Source: a virus. From it: 41,272 bases of DNA. The translations under genes and the position numbers were made by a program. The DNA is taken from positions 1 to 41,272 of the IMG/VR virus record IMGVR_UViG_3300021356_000046; one strand, 5' to 3'. Shown in pieces: positions 17,968 to 25,896 of the stretch. Position 1 is the first letter of the stretch, and the number at the start of each line of letters is the position of its first letter. The notes under the pieces were generated by a model that was not told the origin of the DNA, searched no databases, and saw only the letters and a program-made list of their open reading frames with translations.

Positions 17968-18195
17968 TTATTTGTCGCCTTTGTCTGAAACAAAAGTATA
18001 CATTTCTTTCGCTTTAGCCATCAATTCTTCAACAGAATAAAGCTGATAAGATTTTTGCATTTCTTCTAGGGAAGTTTTTCCTGCTTCAAACATTTTCTCA
18101 GCAAACTCTTTGTTCATGGCGTATTGCTGGTCCATATAATCTTTAGCGAGTTGAAGCATCTCCGAACGAATTTCGAAGGGATTTTTATTAGACAT
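17968..18195 (-). CDS. Small helical protein conserved in marine T4-like phages
   Basis: 75 residues, helical throughout, with an N-terminal NPFEIRSEMLQLAKDYMDQQ that I recognise as a pattern present in many marine T4-like phages. No function is known to me. A GGAG-type site (aaggagaaaatc on the coding strand) lies just before the ATG. It follows hsp20 after a strong hairpin, so its expression may be lowered by termination or begin at a nearby late-type box (GATAAATA, 18273-18280). Confidence 0.7.
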   Translation of the reverse strand: MSNKNPFEIRSEMLQLAKDYMDQQYAMNKEFAEKMFEAGKTSLEEMQKSYQLYSVEELMAKAKEMYTFVSDKGDK

Positions 18196-18227
18196 GATTT
18201 TCTCCTTGTGTCTGTGTTTGTGTTAAA

Positions 18228-18269
18228 TTAGGAGCGGCCTGGCCGTAACCATAAATTAGCCGCTCCTAA
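18228..18269 (-). terminator. Perfect 11-bp inverted repeat after hsp20
   Basis: TTAGGAGCGGC at 18228-18238 and GCCGCTCCTAA at 18259-18269 pair over 11 bases with a 20-base loop, directly after the hsp20 stop. On the minus strand the stem is followed by TTTAACAC, a short T run, so it may end transcription partly or protect the hsp20 mRNA end. Confidence 0.6.
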
Positions 18270-18275
18270 AATTAT

Positions 18276-18722
18276 TTATCCTTTAAGAAAACCCTTTTTA
18301 TCGCCGATCGCGATTTTACGAGGTTTCTTTTCTTCAGGAATTACATTCTCAAGATTAATCACAAGAATGCCGTCATGATAGTCAGCACCTTTGACTACGA
18401 TTGTATCTGAGAGTGTGAAGGAACGACGGAAATGACGAGCAGAGATACCTTTGTGTAGGTATTGTGTCTTTTCGTCTTGTTCGCCTTTCTTACCTTCAAT
18501 ATAGAGAACACCTTCTTTCAGTTCAACGTCCAATTCGTCTTGTTTGAAACCAGCTACTGCTAGCTCAATTACGTAATTGTCTTCGTCAACTTTTACGATG
18601 TTATAGGGAGGATAATTACCCTGTCCTGGTGTAGCTTCATGCATTCTATCAAGAATACGATCGAAACCAATGAAGAAAGGGTCGTTAAGTAAGTCCGCTG
18701 TAAAGCGAGTTGTATTAGTCAT
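18276..18722 (-). CDS. Small heat shock protein, Hsp20 family
   Basis: 148 residues. It has the alpha-crystallin domain of IbpA-type Hsp20: PPYNIVKVDEDNYVIELAV, AGFKQDELDVELKEGVLYIEG and RHFRRSFTLSDTI, closing with GILVINLENVIPEEKKPRKI, which holds the I-x-I/V-like C-terminal motif region. Hsp20 holds unfolding proteins for refolding; many marine T4-like phages carry one, where it is thought to help capsid or scaffold folding or to shield proteins during infection. It has its own perfect sigma70-type promoter and an AAGGAG site before the ATG, so it is likely made early and strongly. A hairpin follows the stop. Confidence 0.93.
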   Translation of the reverse strand: MTNTTRFTADLLNDPFFIGFDRILDRMHEATPGQGNYPPYNIVKVDEDNYVIELAVAGFKQDELDVELKEGVLYIEGKKGEQDEKTQYLHKGISARHFRRSFTLSDTIVVKGADYHDGILVINLENVIPEEKKPRKIAIGDKKGFLKG

Positions 18723-18793
18723 ATGCTATCTCCTTTTTTAAGCAAGATTTATTTCGGATCCCATAAGGCGATCCTACAGTTAGTATTGTTATT

Positions 18794-18822
18794 ATTATAA
18801 CACAAGAAAGGGTTTATGTCAA
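18794..18822 (-). promoter_or_regulatory. Consensus sigma70-type promoter for hsp20
   Basis: On the minus strand TTGACA (18817-18822) and TATAAT (18794-18799) are both exact and 17 bases apart. The -35 box falls in the loop of a hairpin at 18804-18832 that may end the dUTPase transcript. The leader before the hsp20 ATG is about 65 bases. Confidence 0.85.
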
Positions 18823-18832
18823 CCCCTTTCTT
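18804..18832 (-). terminator. Hairpin after the dUTPase gene, overlapping the hsp20 promoter
   Basis: AAGAAAGGG (18804-18812) and CCCTTTCTT (18824-18832) pair over 9 bases, extended by a GGTT/AACC part with one bulge, 8 bases after the dUTPase stop. A weak T-rich stretch (GTGTTAT) follows on the minus strand. It may act as a terminator while the same DNA serves as promoter. Confidence 0.45.
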
Positions 18833-18840
18833 AATGTTAT

Positions 18841-19350
18841 TTATACGCCAGTGCTTCCAAATCCACCCTCACGGTCGGATTTTTTTGCTGGAGCCTTGGC
18901 TGCTTCGCCGAGTTGATGTTGTTTGACAGGCTCAAGAATACATTGAGCTAGGCGTTCACCGTGCTCGATTGTAACTAAGCTGTCAGTGATATTCGATATC
19001 ATAATGTATGATTCGTCTACATAATCAGAATCAATAATACCGACTCCATTCGACATCACGAGACCTTTTTTCAAAGCAACGCTAGAACGGATAAACATCT
19101 TCATCACGTGACCTTCAGGTATATCAAAGATAAGACCAGTAGGTACTAAACAGCGAATTCCAGGAGGCAGCTGGAATGCATCTCTCGATGATCCAACACC
19201 CTTCACAAGAATCTTTTGTTCTTTATTCCAATTGTTATATGATTTTAAATATTGACCATTTTCAATACATACTTTAACATCAAAGCAAGCAGAGCCTGCT
19301 GTAGCGTAGGCTGGAATGTCAGCCTTCTCATTCACCTTATATATTTTCAT
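18841..19350 (-). CDS. dut: dUTPase (trimeric type)
   Basis: 169 residues from the ATG at 19350. All five motifs are present: AYATAGSACFDV (1), RSSVALKKG (2), NGVGIIDSDYVDE with the catalytic Asp region (3), GERLAQ (4) and DREGGFGSTG (5). An insertion of about 20 residues (around 35-60) separates motif 1 from the next strand. The enzyme hydrolyses dUTP to dUMP and pyrophosphate, keeping uracil out of DNA and feeding pyrimidine synthesis. T4 uses the unrelated gp56 dCTPase/dUTPase, so in this phage dCTP removal needs another enzyme. It follows regA closely (2 bases between stop and start). Confidence 0.93.
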   Translation of the reverse strand: MKIYKVNEKADIPAYATAGSACFDVKVCIENGQYLKSYNNWNKEQKILVKGVGSSRDAFQLPPGIRCLVPTGLIFDIPEGHVMKMFIRSSVALKKGLVMSNGVGIIDSDYVDESYIMISNITDSLVTIEHGERLAQCILEPVKQHQLGEAAKAPAKKSDREGGFGSTGV

Positions 19351-19352
19351 AA

Positions 19353-19757
19353 TCACTTTTTCCCAATATTATATTTAGCTTCAAGTATCCAGTTATCTTT
19401 TTCTTTATGAGAAAGAATTTTAATTTGATTAAGTGGAGCTACTGGATCTTGAGATTGTTTTGCATCCACGACTTGAATCAATTCCCATTCTTCGAGAAGA
19501 TTCACGATCGTGTTACGTCGAGCACGATCTTCGTCATTAAATGTGTTATCTTTTCCATCAAGAATAAACAATTCTTTAAAATGAAGAATTGAATAGCGTC
19601 CTTGTTTATGGAGAATATGACAAGATTGATAGAGTTTCTTTTCTTTTCGAGAAGAGATACCAATTCTTGTCAGTGTTTCTTTGATTTTAAGAAAACTGTC
19701 AGGTGAAGGAAGCTTAATTTCGATCCCTACTCCTCTAAAAATATCTTCAGTTTGCAT
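19353..19757 (-). CDS. regA: Translational repressor RegA
   Basis: 134 residues; T4 RegA has 122. The match to T4 RegA is easy to see: FLKIKETLTRIGI, then LYQSCHILHKQGRYSILHFK, DEDRARRNTIVNLLEEWELI and KYNIG near the end. RegA binds the start regions of early mRNAs, among them clamp and clamp loader genes in T4, and blocks their translation. As in T4 it follows gp62. The N-terminus has about 8 extra residues (MQTEDIFRG). An AGGTG ribosome site lies 8 bases before the ATG, in an 87-base leader where T4 RegA would also regulate itself. Confidence 0.95.
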   Translation of the reverse strand: MQTEDIFRGVGIEIKLPSPDSFLKIKETLTRIGISSRKEKKLYQSCHILHKQGRYSILHFKELFILDGKDNTFNDEDRARRNTIVNLLEEWELIQVVDAKQSQDPVAPLNQIKILSHKEKDNWILEAKYNIGKK

Positions 19758-19844
19758 AACTTACAGCACCTTTATTTTTTGTTGTTATATTTCTCATGCT
19801 GAAATTCACCATGACCACATGAAATATTTATTAAAAATAAATTT

Positions 19845-20240
19845 TCAACCACCGGTCACGAGCTTGTTATGTACCTGTTTCATGTCCTCTGGTGTCAAGG
19901 CCTTGTGGTACATTTTGGCAACTGTACGATTACATTGATACACTTGTTGAATTGCGTCAAGATCTTTACTTTTATCTGCTTTTGGCCACTTACTAAAACG
20001 TTTACGTTTACGAAGAGATCCACGATAATAATCAAATTGTGCACGAGGAAAAAGATGTGCACGTCGATTCATTTCATTTGCATGCAGAATCGTATCTTCA
20101 AAATTAGCAAAACCGCGATTAACAATATAAGGAACATATTCTTTTTCTGTCATATCGGGATTATCACTGTCACCGATCAAATCTTGCTTGGTCAGCGACA
20201 CCGCATTCATAAAATCAAACGGACTATATTCTTTAGCCAT
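19845..20240 (-). CDS. gp62: Clamp loader small subunit gp62
   Basis: 131 residues; T4 gp62 has 187, while marine T4-like versions are shorter. SPFDFMNAVSLTKQDLIGDS, NRGFANFEDTILHANEMN and RKRFSKWPKADKSKDLD, then the C-terminal KLVTGG, are the family pattern. With four gp44 subunits it loads the gp45 clamp. It lies between the zinc-finger protein gene (8-base overlap) and regA, and so keeps the T4 order 45-44-62-regA with two insertions. Confidence 0.85.
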   Translation of the reverse strand: MAKEYSPFDFMNAVSLTKQDLIGDSDNPDMTEKEYVPYIVNRGFANFEDTILHANEMNRRAHLFPRAQFDYYRGSLRKRKRFSKWPKADKSKDLDAIQQVYQCNRTVAKMYHKALTPEDMKQVHNKLVTGG

Positions 20241-20424
20241 TATGTACCTCTTGAATTTGTTTTAACACTTGATCAAATTCCATTGCGCATTTTTCACAAG
20301 AACTCACTTTGTGAGGACCTTCTAATGTATCCATATTAATTGTATATATTTCTTTTTTATCGAGTTTCTTTTCACAAAAATGACAGGTATGTTTGTTAAT
20401 TAATTTTCCCATCCATTTGCTCAT
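20233..20424 (-). CDS. Small zinc-ribbon protein
   Basis: 63 residues. Two Cys pairs, CHFC at 14-17 and CEKC near 43-46, are spaced as in a zinc ribbon. The rest is charged and ends in a helix (EFDQVLKQIQEVHNG). It is inserted between gp44 and gp62 and overlaps gp62. A nucleic acid or protein-binding helper is possible; no specific role can be given. Confidence 0.7.
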   Translation of the reverse strand: MSKWMGKLINKHTCHFCEKKLDKKEIYTINMDTLEGPHKVSSCEKCAMEFDQVLKQIQEVHNG

Positions 20425-20425
20425 A

Positions 20426-21139
20426 TTAGAACACCTCGAATATTTTAAGTAATACGTTAATCAACGCAAATATACTTAAACCAATACCTATAATGTTAAG
20501 CGTTTTGAGTTGCTTTACTTCTTGAAAGATCTTTTGATCTGTTGCCATGCGATCAAGAATGCTTACTTGATGTAATGAAGGAATGCCAATACCTTGTTTC
20601 TTCTCTTGATATATAAAGCCTACATTTTCAAATTCAAATGTACTTAAAACCTTATTACCTACGTCTTCTGCCTTTTCAATAATACATTGATAACCTTGCG
20701 GTAATCTATGAGCGATTGATAGATCAATAAGCATTGGAATCTTTGTGTCTGTTACAACTACGACATGTGTAGTAACTTTTTCGTGGCTATTTTGATGAAA
20801 AGAAGTTTCATGTCCAATCATTCTTGTTTCGTTAGTCAATTGATCTACAATACTGAGTTGCACTTCCATCAAGTGGCATTTAATTTTATTCTGACTTAGA
20901 ATATTGTAGACAATATCACTGACACTAATACAATAACCTTCTCCCATCTTTCCGAGACCAGTTGAAATAAGATTTTCAATAACACCACATACTACTTCGT
21001 ATTCTTCTAAATTCTTAAGTTCTTCACTAACAGTTATAATTGAGCTTTGTGCTTTACCATTCGATGAGTATCTTTTATTAAAGCCAAATTGGACCGGTCT
21101 ATTCCATCCAGTCTTAATGTATGGTTGTTCTTTTGCCAT
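20426..21139 (-). CDS. Putative membrane-anchored Cys-His-Asp (transglutaminase/NAT-like) protein
   Basis: 237 residues, unknown. Three residues could form a catalytic triad of the papain/transglutaminase type: Cys70 in GEGYCISVSDIVYNIL, His125 in VTTHVVVVTD and Asp139 in PMLIDLSIAHRLP. This order and local pattern recall arylamine N-acetyltransferases and transglutaminase-like peptidases. The C-terminus has one hydrophobic segment (about 212-235, NIIGIGLSIFALINVLLKIF), likely a membrane anchor. It lies between gp44 (TAATG junction) and the zinc-ribbon gene, an odd place for such a protein. Fold by eye only. Confidence 0.6.
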   Translation of the reverse strand: MAKEQPYIKTGWNRPVQFGFNKRYSSNGKAQSSIITVSEELKNLEEYEVVCGVIENLISTGLGKMGEGYCISVSDIVYNILSQNKIKCHLMEVQLSIVDQLTNETRMIGHETSFHQNSHEKVTTHVVVVTDTKIPMLIDLSIAHRLPQGYQCIIEKAEDVGNKVLSTFEFENVGFIYQEKKQGIGIPSLHQVSILDRMATDQKIFQEVKQLKTLNIIGIGLSIFALINVLLKIFEVF

Positions 21140-22089
21140 TATTTAAAACTCGCTTCCATCATTACTTCGGTAAGGAACGCAACCATGTTGACTTCGAGAT
21201 CAGCAACAAAGTTTGACTTGTATTGATAATCTGCGAGAGTTACAACAAATCCCGGTTGAGATCTAAGTTCGACTTTTTCTGTCGACATGTCATAGATACG
21301 ACGAAACATCTCGTTCATATCTTGATCGCTGTTTTTAGCAACCCATTTGCGCATATTAGTGAAGTTCTTTTCTTTAAGTAGTTTAAAGAGTTCTTCAAGA
21401 GATTCTTGTTTAAGATTAACAAAGATACCTTCGTCAATACGACCTGAAGCTGCATATGATTGTAGTTCAGTTAAAACACGCCTGAAATCTGGAAAATGTT
21501 TCTCAATTACTTTAGCGACAACTTTAGGATCATGATCTACATTTTCTTGCTCAAGAATTTGTAGAACACGTTTATAGAATTGTGCTGCCATCTTAGGACG
21601 ATCTTGAGTCTCGATCGTAAAGTCGATCTCAGATAAACGAGAACGAAGAGGAGAAATTATGCGATTTTTAAAGTTACAAGTAAAGATGAACCCACAATTT
21701 GCTGAATATTCTTCAATAAAGTTACGGAGTGCGGGTTGTACATTTGCTGCGTTGAGATAATCCGCCTCGTCAAAGATGACGTATTTTCGACCACCTGCCA
21801 AGGATACCGCGCTGGCATACGTGGAGATGTCATATCGAAGTGTGTCGATGTTGACATTAAGTGAGCCATTTTTAACAATATAATCGCAGCCAAGTTCATC
21901 GAGCATAGCTTTTGCGATAGTAGTTTTTCCAACACCGGGTCCACCAGTTAAAAGTAAGTTGGGAATAGAGTTATCGCTTACAAATTTTTTGAAAGCGGTT
22001 TTAGTTTTTTCGGGAAGTATTGTATCATTTATTGTCTGTGGACGATACTTCTCGACCCACAGCACTTCGTTTGATTTAGCATCAACCAT
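21139..22089 (-). CDS. gp44: Clamp loader large subunit gp44
   Basis: 316 residues, like T4 gp44 (319). AAA+ ATPase motifs: WVEKYRPQTINDTILP, Walker A GGPGVGKTT (49-57), Walker B YVIFDEADYLN (around 103-113), sensor 1 in FIFTCNF and the arginine finger in SRLSEIDF. It hydrolyses ATP to open and place the gp45 clamp at primer ends. No strong ribosome site is visible, so translation may depend on weak GGTGATG or on coupling, in line with control by RegA. Confidence 0.95.
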   Translation of the reverse strand: MVDAKSNEVLWVEKYRPQTINDTILPEKTKTAFKKFVSDNSIPNLLLTGGPGVGKTTIAKAMLDELGCDYIVKNGSLNVNIDTLRYDISTYASAVSLAGGRKYVIFDEADYLNAANVQPALRNFIEEYSANCGFIFTCNFKNRIISPLRSRLSEIDFTIETQDRPKMAAQFYKRVLQILEQENVDHDPKVVAKVIEKHFPDFRRVLTELQSYAASGRIDEGIFVNLKQESLEELFKLLKEKNFTNMRKWVAKNSDQDMNEMFRRIYDMSTEKVELRSQPGFVVTLADYQYKSNFVADLEVNMVAFLTEVMMEASFK

Positions 22090-22109
22090 TGTGTCATCAC
22101 CATGTTCAT

Positions 22110-22151
22110 ATTATAATAAAAGTGCGGGTTTGTTTTGTAACGATTGCCCGC
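22110..22151 (-). promoter_or_regulatory. Hairpin and -10-like box between the Gln-rich gene and gp44
   Basis: The 75-base gap before gp44 holds a short stem (GCGGG 22124-22128 with CCCGC 22147-22151) followed on the minus strand by ACTTTTATTATAAT. This could be a weak terminator, and the TATAAT at 22110-22115 may be a -10 box, but no -35 is seen at the right distance. Confidence 0.3.
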
Positions 22152-22164
22152 GTCGTTCTCAGAC

Positions 22165-22452
22165 TTATTTTTTGACTTTTTCGTCAACCTTGTCAGCCAT
22201 CGGTGCATCACTTGGAACATCAGCTGGTGCCATCTGTCCTTGAGGCTGTTGGCCTTGGGCAGCTGCTTGCTGTTGCAAGAATACTTCTACTTTATTACGT
22301 AGAGTACCTACACCTTGAAGTTCACGGCCTTCGAAAGCACCGCGACGGGAGGCGATATCTACAACTTGTACAAAAGTTGCGATATCATTTAGAGTCAGTT
22401 GAACTGGCTCTTGCTGTTGCTGCTCTTGTGCAGCTTGTTCTTGATCATTCAT
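22165..22452 (-). CDS. Small Gln/Ala-rich protein conserved between gp45 and gp44
   Basis: 95 residues. A folded core, LTLNDIATFVQVVDIASRRG then AFEGRELQGVGTLRNKVEVF, is flanked by Gln/Ala/Pro-rich, probably disordered ends. I recognise the core as common in marine T4-like phages at this very place between clamp and clamp loader. Its job is unknown to me. The context suggests a replication accessory function or a late-transcription link through gp45. Confidence 0.75.
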   Translation of the reverse strand: MNDQEQAAQEQQQQEPVQLTLNDIATFVQVVDIASRRGAFEGRELQGVGTLRNKVEVFLQQQAAAQGQQPQGQMAPADVPSDAPMADKVDEKVKK

Positions 22453-22458
22453 GAATAA

Positions 22459-23121
22459 TCATCCTTTCTTATAAGTCGACTTTGTATCAATAGCAACGAA
22501 GTATTTCGCGCTATCACCTTTAAACTCAGAGATACCCTTTGCGCAAAGAGTAACCTGATAATCCTGCGGAAGAAGTTTCAAGTTGTCTGTTTTAATGACA
22601 ATTGAAAACTCGTCTGCAGTTTCACCTATCTCAATTCCATAATCATCAGCATTTGCTGTGGATGTATCAACGGCTTTGAGAAAGACCTTGCCTTCTTGAC
22701 CAACAAAAGCAATCTCGGTAAATTGAAGAACACCTGCTGCTTTCACAACTGATTGCAAATCATCCCAAGATACAGACACCTGCACATCCGCAGAAGGAAT
22801 CGTAATCTCCTTTTCCGGTGGTGTATGAATCATTGAGACATCGGCAAAAGCGTACTTCGTACGACGTTTACCTTCGTTGATCACGAAATATTTATCTTGG
22901 AAATCTACGTCAGGATCTTTGTGAAGTGATAAAATTGACAAAAATCTTGACAAATCATAGACACACGCTTCAGCTGGAATTTGATCCGGAATTGTAGCCT
23001 GAGCAACCAGCGTTTTCTCAGGTGTAATTGTTTTCAAAACATTACCCGGCGTGAATTTAATTGACTTATTGATAGTGCTAAAGCTTTTCAATATAGTCAA
23101 TGTTTGATCAGAAAATTTCAT
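22459..23121 (-). CDS. gp45: DNA polymerase sliding clamp gp45
   Basis: 220 residues; T4 gp45 has 228. Patterns such as MKFSDQTLTILKSFSTINKS, CVYDLSRFLSILSLHKDPDV, and SFPEIT-like strands with DNLKLLPQDYQVTLCAKGI and YFVAIDTKST follow T4 gp45 along its length. The homotrimeric ring tethers the polymerase and, in T4, also activates late transcription at TATAAATA promoters, which ties it to the octamers near 13.0 kb. It is the first gene of the 45-44-62-regA group. GGAG lies 11 bases before the ATG. Confidence 0.93.
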   Translation of the reverse strand: MKFSDQTLTILKSFSTINKSIKFTPGNVLKTITPEKTLVAQATIPDQIPAEACVYDLSRFLSILSLHKDPDVDFQDKYFVINEGKRRTKYAFADVSMIHTPPEKEITIPSADVQVSVSWDDLQSVVKAAGVLQFTEIAFVGQEGKVFLKAVDTSTANADDYGIEIGETADEFSIVIKTDNLKLLPQDYQVTLCAKGISEFKGDSAKYFVAIDTKSTYKKG

Positions 23122-23144
23122 AATATAAAGACTCCTTCATTTAT

Positions 23145-24071
23145 CTATTTAGATACTCTACCACGTTTTTTCTTTTTTGTCAACGGTTTTTTACTGCCGT
23201 ATGTCTTTTGATTACTCGAGGAGTCTGCGGTAGGTGAGACGCCAAGTGAACCAATTGCTCCAAGCGAACCTTGGAAGATGTGAGATCCCACATGCATGAG
23301 TTTCATCCAAGGGCACATCCAAACTTTAATTCCAATCTCACGAGCTTTCTTACAGAAAAAGTAGTCTTCTGATAGATAACGTTTCGTGACTGGATCGATC
23401 ACACAATCAAAGAACGCTGTGATTTCATTTGTTCCATCAAAATGTTCTGTACGAATGTGATCTGGTTTATAACGAAACTCGGGATAAGCTGCTGCATATC
23501 TTACGAGTGTATCCCGATGAATAAGCATAAATCCTGTTCCACCTTCTCCAATCTCAAGAGGTTGACCAATATTAAATGCTTTTAAGCCACCCACGGGATT
23601 GAATACATAATCTGCTGAGTAGTCAGCGAGTTCAAAAGGATTCTGATCACCTTTACCCGCCTTTACAGCTTTATGAACTTTTTCCCATGCAATTGTTTTC
23701 TTAGGATATGGGCCTGTAAAGATGTGATTACCAGGATCTTCTTGAGTAATATTTAAAGCAAGTAAAGAGAGAACATCTCGAGCATTAAAACCAATATCAG
23801 AATCAATAAACATGAGGTGTGTACAATTTGATCTGAGGAACTCGTCTACTACATAGTTACGAGCTCGTTGGACGAGACTCTCATTAAAGAGATAATAAAA
23901 TTTAAGTGTGATTCCATTGGCTGCACATAACATAGCGAGATCTGTACAGGACTTGGTAAAAGTACCCGCACAATTTCCACCATACATCGGCGTGCCAACA
24001 AAGATAGAGTGTTCTCGAATCTTTTCGATAGGCACTTCTGTTGTTTGTTTGACTTTTTGTTCTTCTGTCAT
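23145..24071 (-). CDS. Glycosyltransferase, GT-A fold (GT2-like)
   Basis: 308 residues. Typical phage GT-A signs: SIFVGTPMYGGNCAG at the start of the domain, YLFNESLVQRARNYVVDEFL, and the metal-binding D-x-D in HLMFIDSDIGF (about residue 92). GEGGTGFMLIHRDTL and SEDYFFCKKAREIGIKVW resemble the acceptor loop and the later ED motif of GT2 enzymes. The C-terminus is lysine-rich (KKPLTKKKKRGR). Many phages carry this family; targets may be DNA bases, capsid protein or host glycans. The start overlaps the dexA stop by four bases, and the gene belongs to the modification block. Confidence 0.75.
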   Translation of the reverse strand: MTEEQKVKQTTEVPIEKIREHSIFVGTPMYGGNCAGTFTKSCTDLAMLCAANGITLKFYYLFNESLVQRARNYVVDEFLRSNCTHLMFIDSDIGFNARDVLSLLALNITQEDPGNHIFTGPYPKKTIAWEKVHKAVKAGKGDQNPFELADYSADYVFNPVGGLKAFNIGQPLEIGEGGTGFMLIHRDTLVRYAAAYPEFRYKPDHIRTEHFDGTNEITAFFDCVIDPVTKRYLSEDYFFCKKAREIGIKVWMCPWMKLMHVGSHIFQGSLGAIGSLGVSPTADSSSNQKTYGSKKPLTKKKKRGRVSK

Positions 24072-24706
24072 TTTTCTACTTGCTCCATATCATTTTCAGC
24101 ACGATGAATTGCTTGAAGACGAAGAATATCTGCAGCAACGTCGTGTGCACTGTCGTGTGCTTTAAAATTATTGTTCCAATATTCTTCATCGGAAATCGGA
24201 ACGAAACCGTTTTTCTTTGGAAAGTTAAACTTAGCGTCAATCCATGTTCGAGTGTCACGAACAGCCCAGTACTTTAAGTACTCATCAAGTGCAAAGTTCT
24301 TTCCTACTTTCCAAGCGAGGCGATCAAGAATTACAGGGTCAAATGTATTAGCACGACTCCACCAATGAGATATCTCGCCTTGTCGTTGAAGGTAATTAAT
24401 CAAATCTGTAAAGAAGACTTCAAGTGTTAAGTCATTCTGTGTTGGCTTGATATTTGATCGAACTTCTTTAGGTTGCTCCATCCACCACTGGAGATCAGAT
24501 TCTTTATATGTGCAACCGTGAGTCTTTACTTGATCTTCAATTGAAAGTTTTCTTTTCACTACGATTTGATTAACCAGTTCATGAAAAGAATAAGGTTGAT
24601 TACAAAAACGATCCCAATCAAATGTAGCGTATGATACATCAATCGCCGGCAGTTGGTGAATGTTTTGACCAATTGTCTCAAAGTCTAATATAAAGTCTTT
24701 TTTCAT
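24068..24706 (-). CDS. dexA: 3'-5' exonuclease DexA-like
   Basis: 212 residues; T4 DexA has 227. DnaQ-type DEDD motifs are visible: D8 and E10 in FILDFET, a middle FDPVILDRLAW with Asp, and HDSAHDVAADILRLQAIH giving the His and last Asp. It is a single-strand exonuclease that in T4 helps degrade host DNA or trim ends, dispensable but conserved. The frame meets its neighbours at ATGA overlaps on both sides, placing it in one operon with the methyltransferase and glycosyltransferases. Confidence 0.85.
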   Translation of the reverse strand: MKKDFILDFETIGQNIHQLPAIDVSYATFDWDRFCNQPYSFHELVNQIVVKRKLSIEDQVKTHGCTYKESDLQWWMEQPKEVRSNIKPTQNDLTLEVFFTDLINYLQRQGEISHWWSRANTFDPVILDRLAWKVGKNFALDEYLKYWAVRDTRTWIDAKFNFPKKNGFVPISDEEYWNNNFKAHDSAHDVAADILRLQAIHRAENDMEQVEK

Positions 24707-25896
24707 ATAAACGCCTCTAACGTCGCTTTTGTTTCTTGCATTTCAACCTTCTGACTATGATTATACTGCAAAATGTAGTCTGTGTCAACCAGTGGAAGCT
24801 CATTATTCAAATATTTTTTTACTTCAGTTGCCATATCAGTAGCTGTTTGCACAGGAACGTTTTGACAGATGTGATTAGCACTCTTCTTAGGATTGAGTAG
24901 CTCAAAGTCTGTAGGAAGACCCATAATCGACATTGCTTCACGATAGTTGATATATCGATCATGTACTGGGTGTGTTAACATTGTAGGATAATGACCAACA
25001 AAAGCACCGATTTGTCCTTTTGGAATAATCGTGCCGCGTCTCATAATGTTACCACCAGCTTTAAGTTTATCGTATCGATACTTACATTTCTCGACTTCTT
25101 TGTCGTATCCTTTCTTCTCCATCCATTCGCCAACTTGCATATAGTCATATCCCATACGTTCTATATATGAGAATACATCGGCGTTTCGAACTTTTTGAGG
25201 CTCGCAGATTTTTGCAAACTCAGCATGAGTAATACCGCCATGAATATGTTCTAAAATAAATTTATAATAAAGATCGTCTTGAGAAGGAATCTTTTTATTA
25301 ATTACTTCTGATTGAAAGTTTGACTTTGAAGCTTCGAGTATTACGTCTTCAATCTGCGGAGCTTCTCGATTATACCAATTCATGATCGGTGTTTTATCAC
25401 CTTTCCAAAAGAAGTAAAAAGAACGCTCACGAATTTGAGGACCACCATGAAGTGCAGTCTTTGTTCTATAGACTGACATAGTGTATCCATTGTCTTTACC
25501 AATTTGTCTGATTTGATTACGAACTGTATCACCAATTTTTCCAGCAAAGCCAGGCGCATTTTCTCCCCAGAAAACTGCAGGCTTTAATTCACCTAATACA
25601 TAATTTGCTGTCTCGGTCATCCATCGGTTGTTTTGATTGTCATCACCAAAACCGTGAGAAAGTTGAGATAGACCTGCGCAAGGACATACAGTATGTACTA
25701 CATCTACCTTTTTAGAAGGCTTAGAACCTTCGTCAAGAAGGTGAAAAGGTACATCCGGCATATAATTACGGATGTGGCTATCATTGGCTTCAAAGTCTTT
25801 ATAAGATAAGAAATAATCAGGTTTCTGGCCAAACGCTGCAGTGGCACCTAATGTTTCGCCACCAATAAGTGGTACGATCGAAGCATGGCTAATCAT
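24703..25896 (-). CDS. DNA cytosine-C5 methyltransferase
   Basis: 397 residues. Motifs in order: an altered motif I (SIVPLIGGETLGATAAFG), motif IV TVCPCAGLS with catalytic Cys73, motif VI GENAPGF (112-118), motif VIII PQIRERSFYFFW (RER 156-158), a target-recognition region, and motifs IX-X in YINYREAMSIMGLPTDF and CQNVPVQTATDMA. All catalytic parts are present. It transfers methyl from SAM to C5 of cytosine in DNA and may protect against host nucleases. It overlaps the alpha-glucosyltransferase gene by four bases. Its presence with a dCMP hydroxymethylase is odd, because hydroxymethylated cytosine cannot be C5-methylated. Confidence 0.88.
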   Translation of the reverse strand: MISHASIVPLIGGETLGATAAFGQKPDYFLSYKDFEANDSHIRNYMPDVPFHLLDEGSKPSKKVDVVHTVCPCAGLSQLSHGFGDDNQNNRWMTETANYVLGELKPAVFWGENAPGFAGKIGDTVRNQIRQIGKDNGYTMSVYRTKTALHGGPQIRERSFYFFWKGDKTPIMNWYNREAPQIEDVILEASKSNFQSEVINKKIPSQDDLYYKFILEHIHGGITHAEFAKICEPQKVRNADVFSYIERMGYDYMQVGEWMEKKGYDKEVEKCKYRYDKLKAGGNIMRRGTIIPKGQIGAFVGHYPTMLTHPVHDRYINYREAMSIMGLPTDFELLNPKKSANHICQNVPVQTATDMATEVKKYLNNELPLVDTDYILQYNHSQKVEMQETKATLEAFI

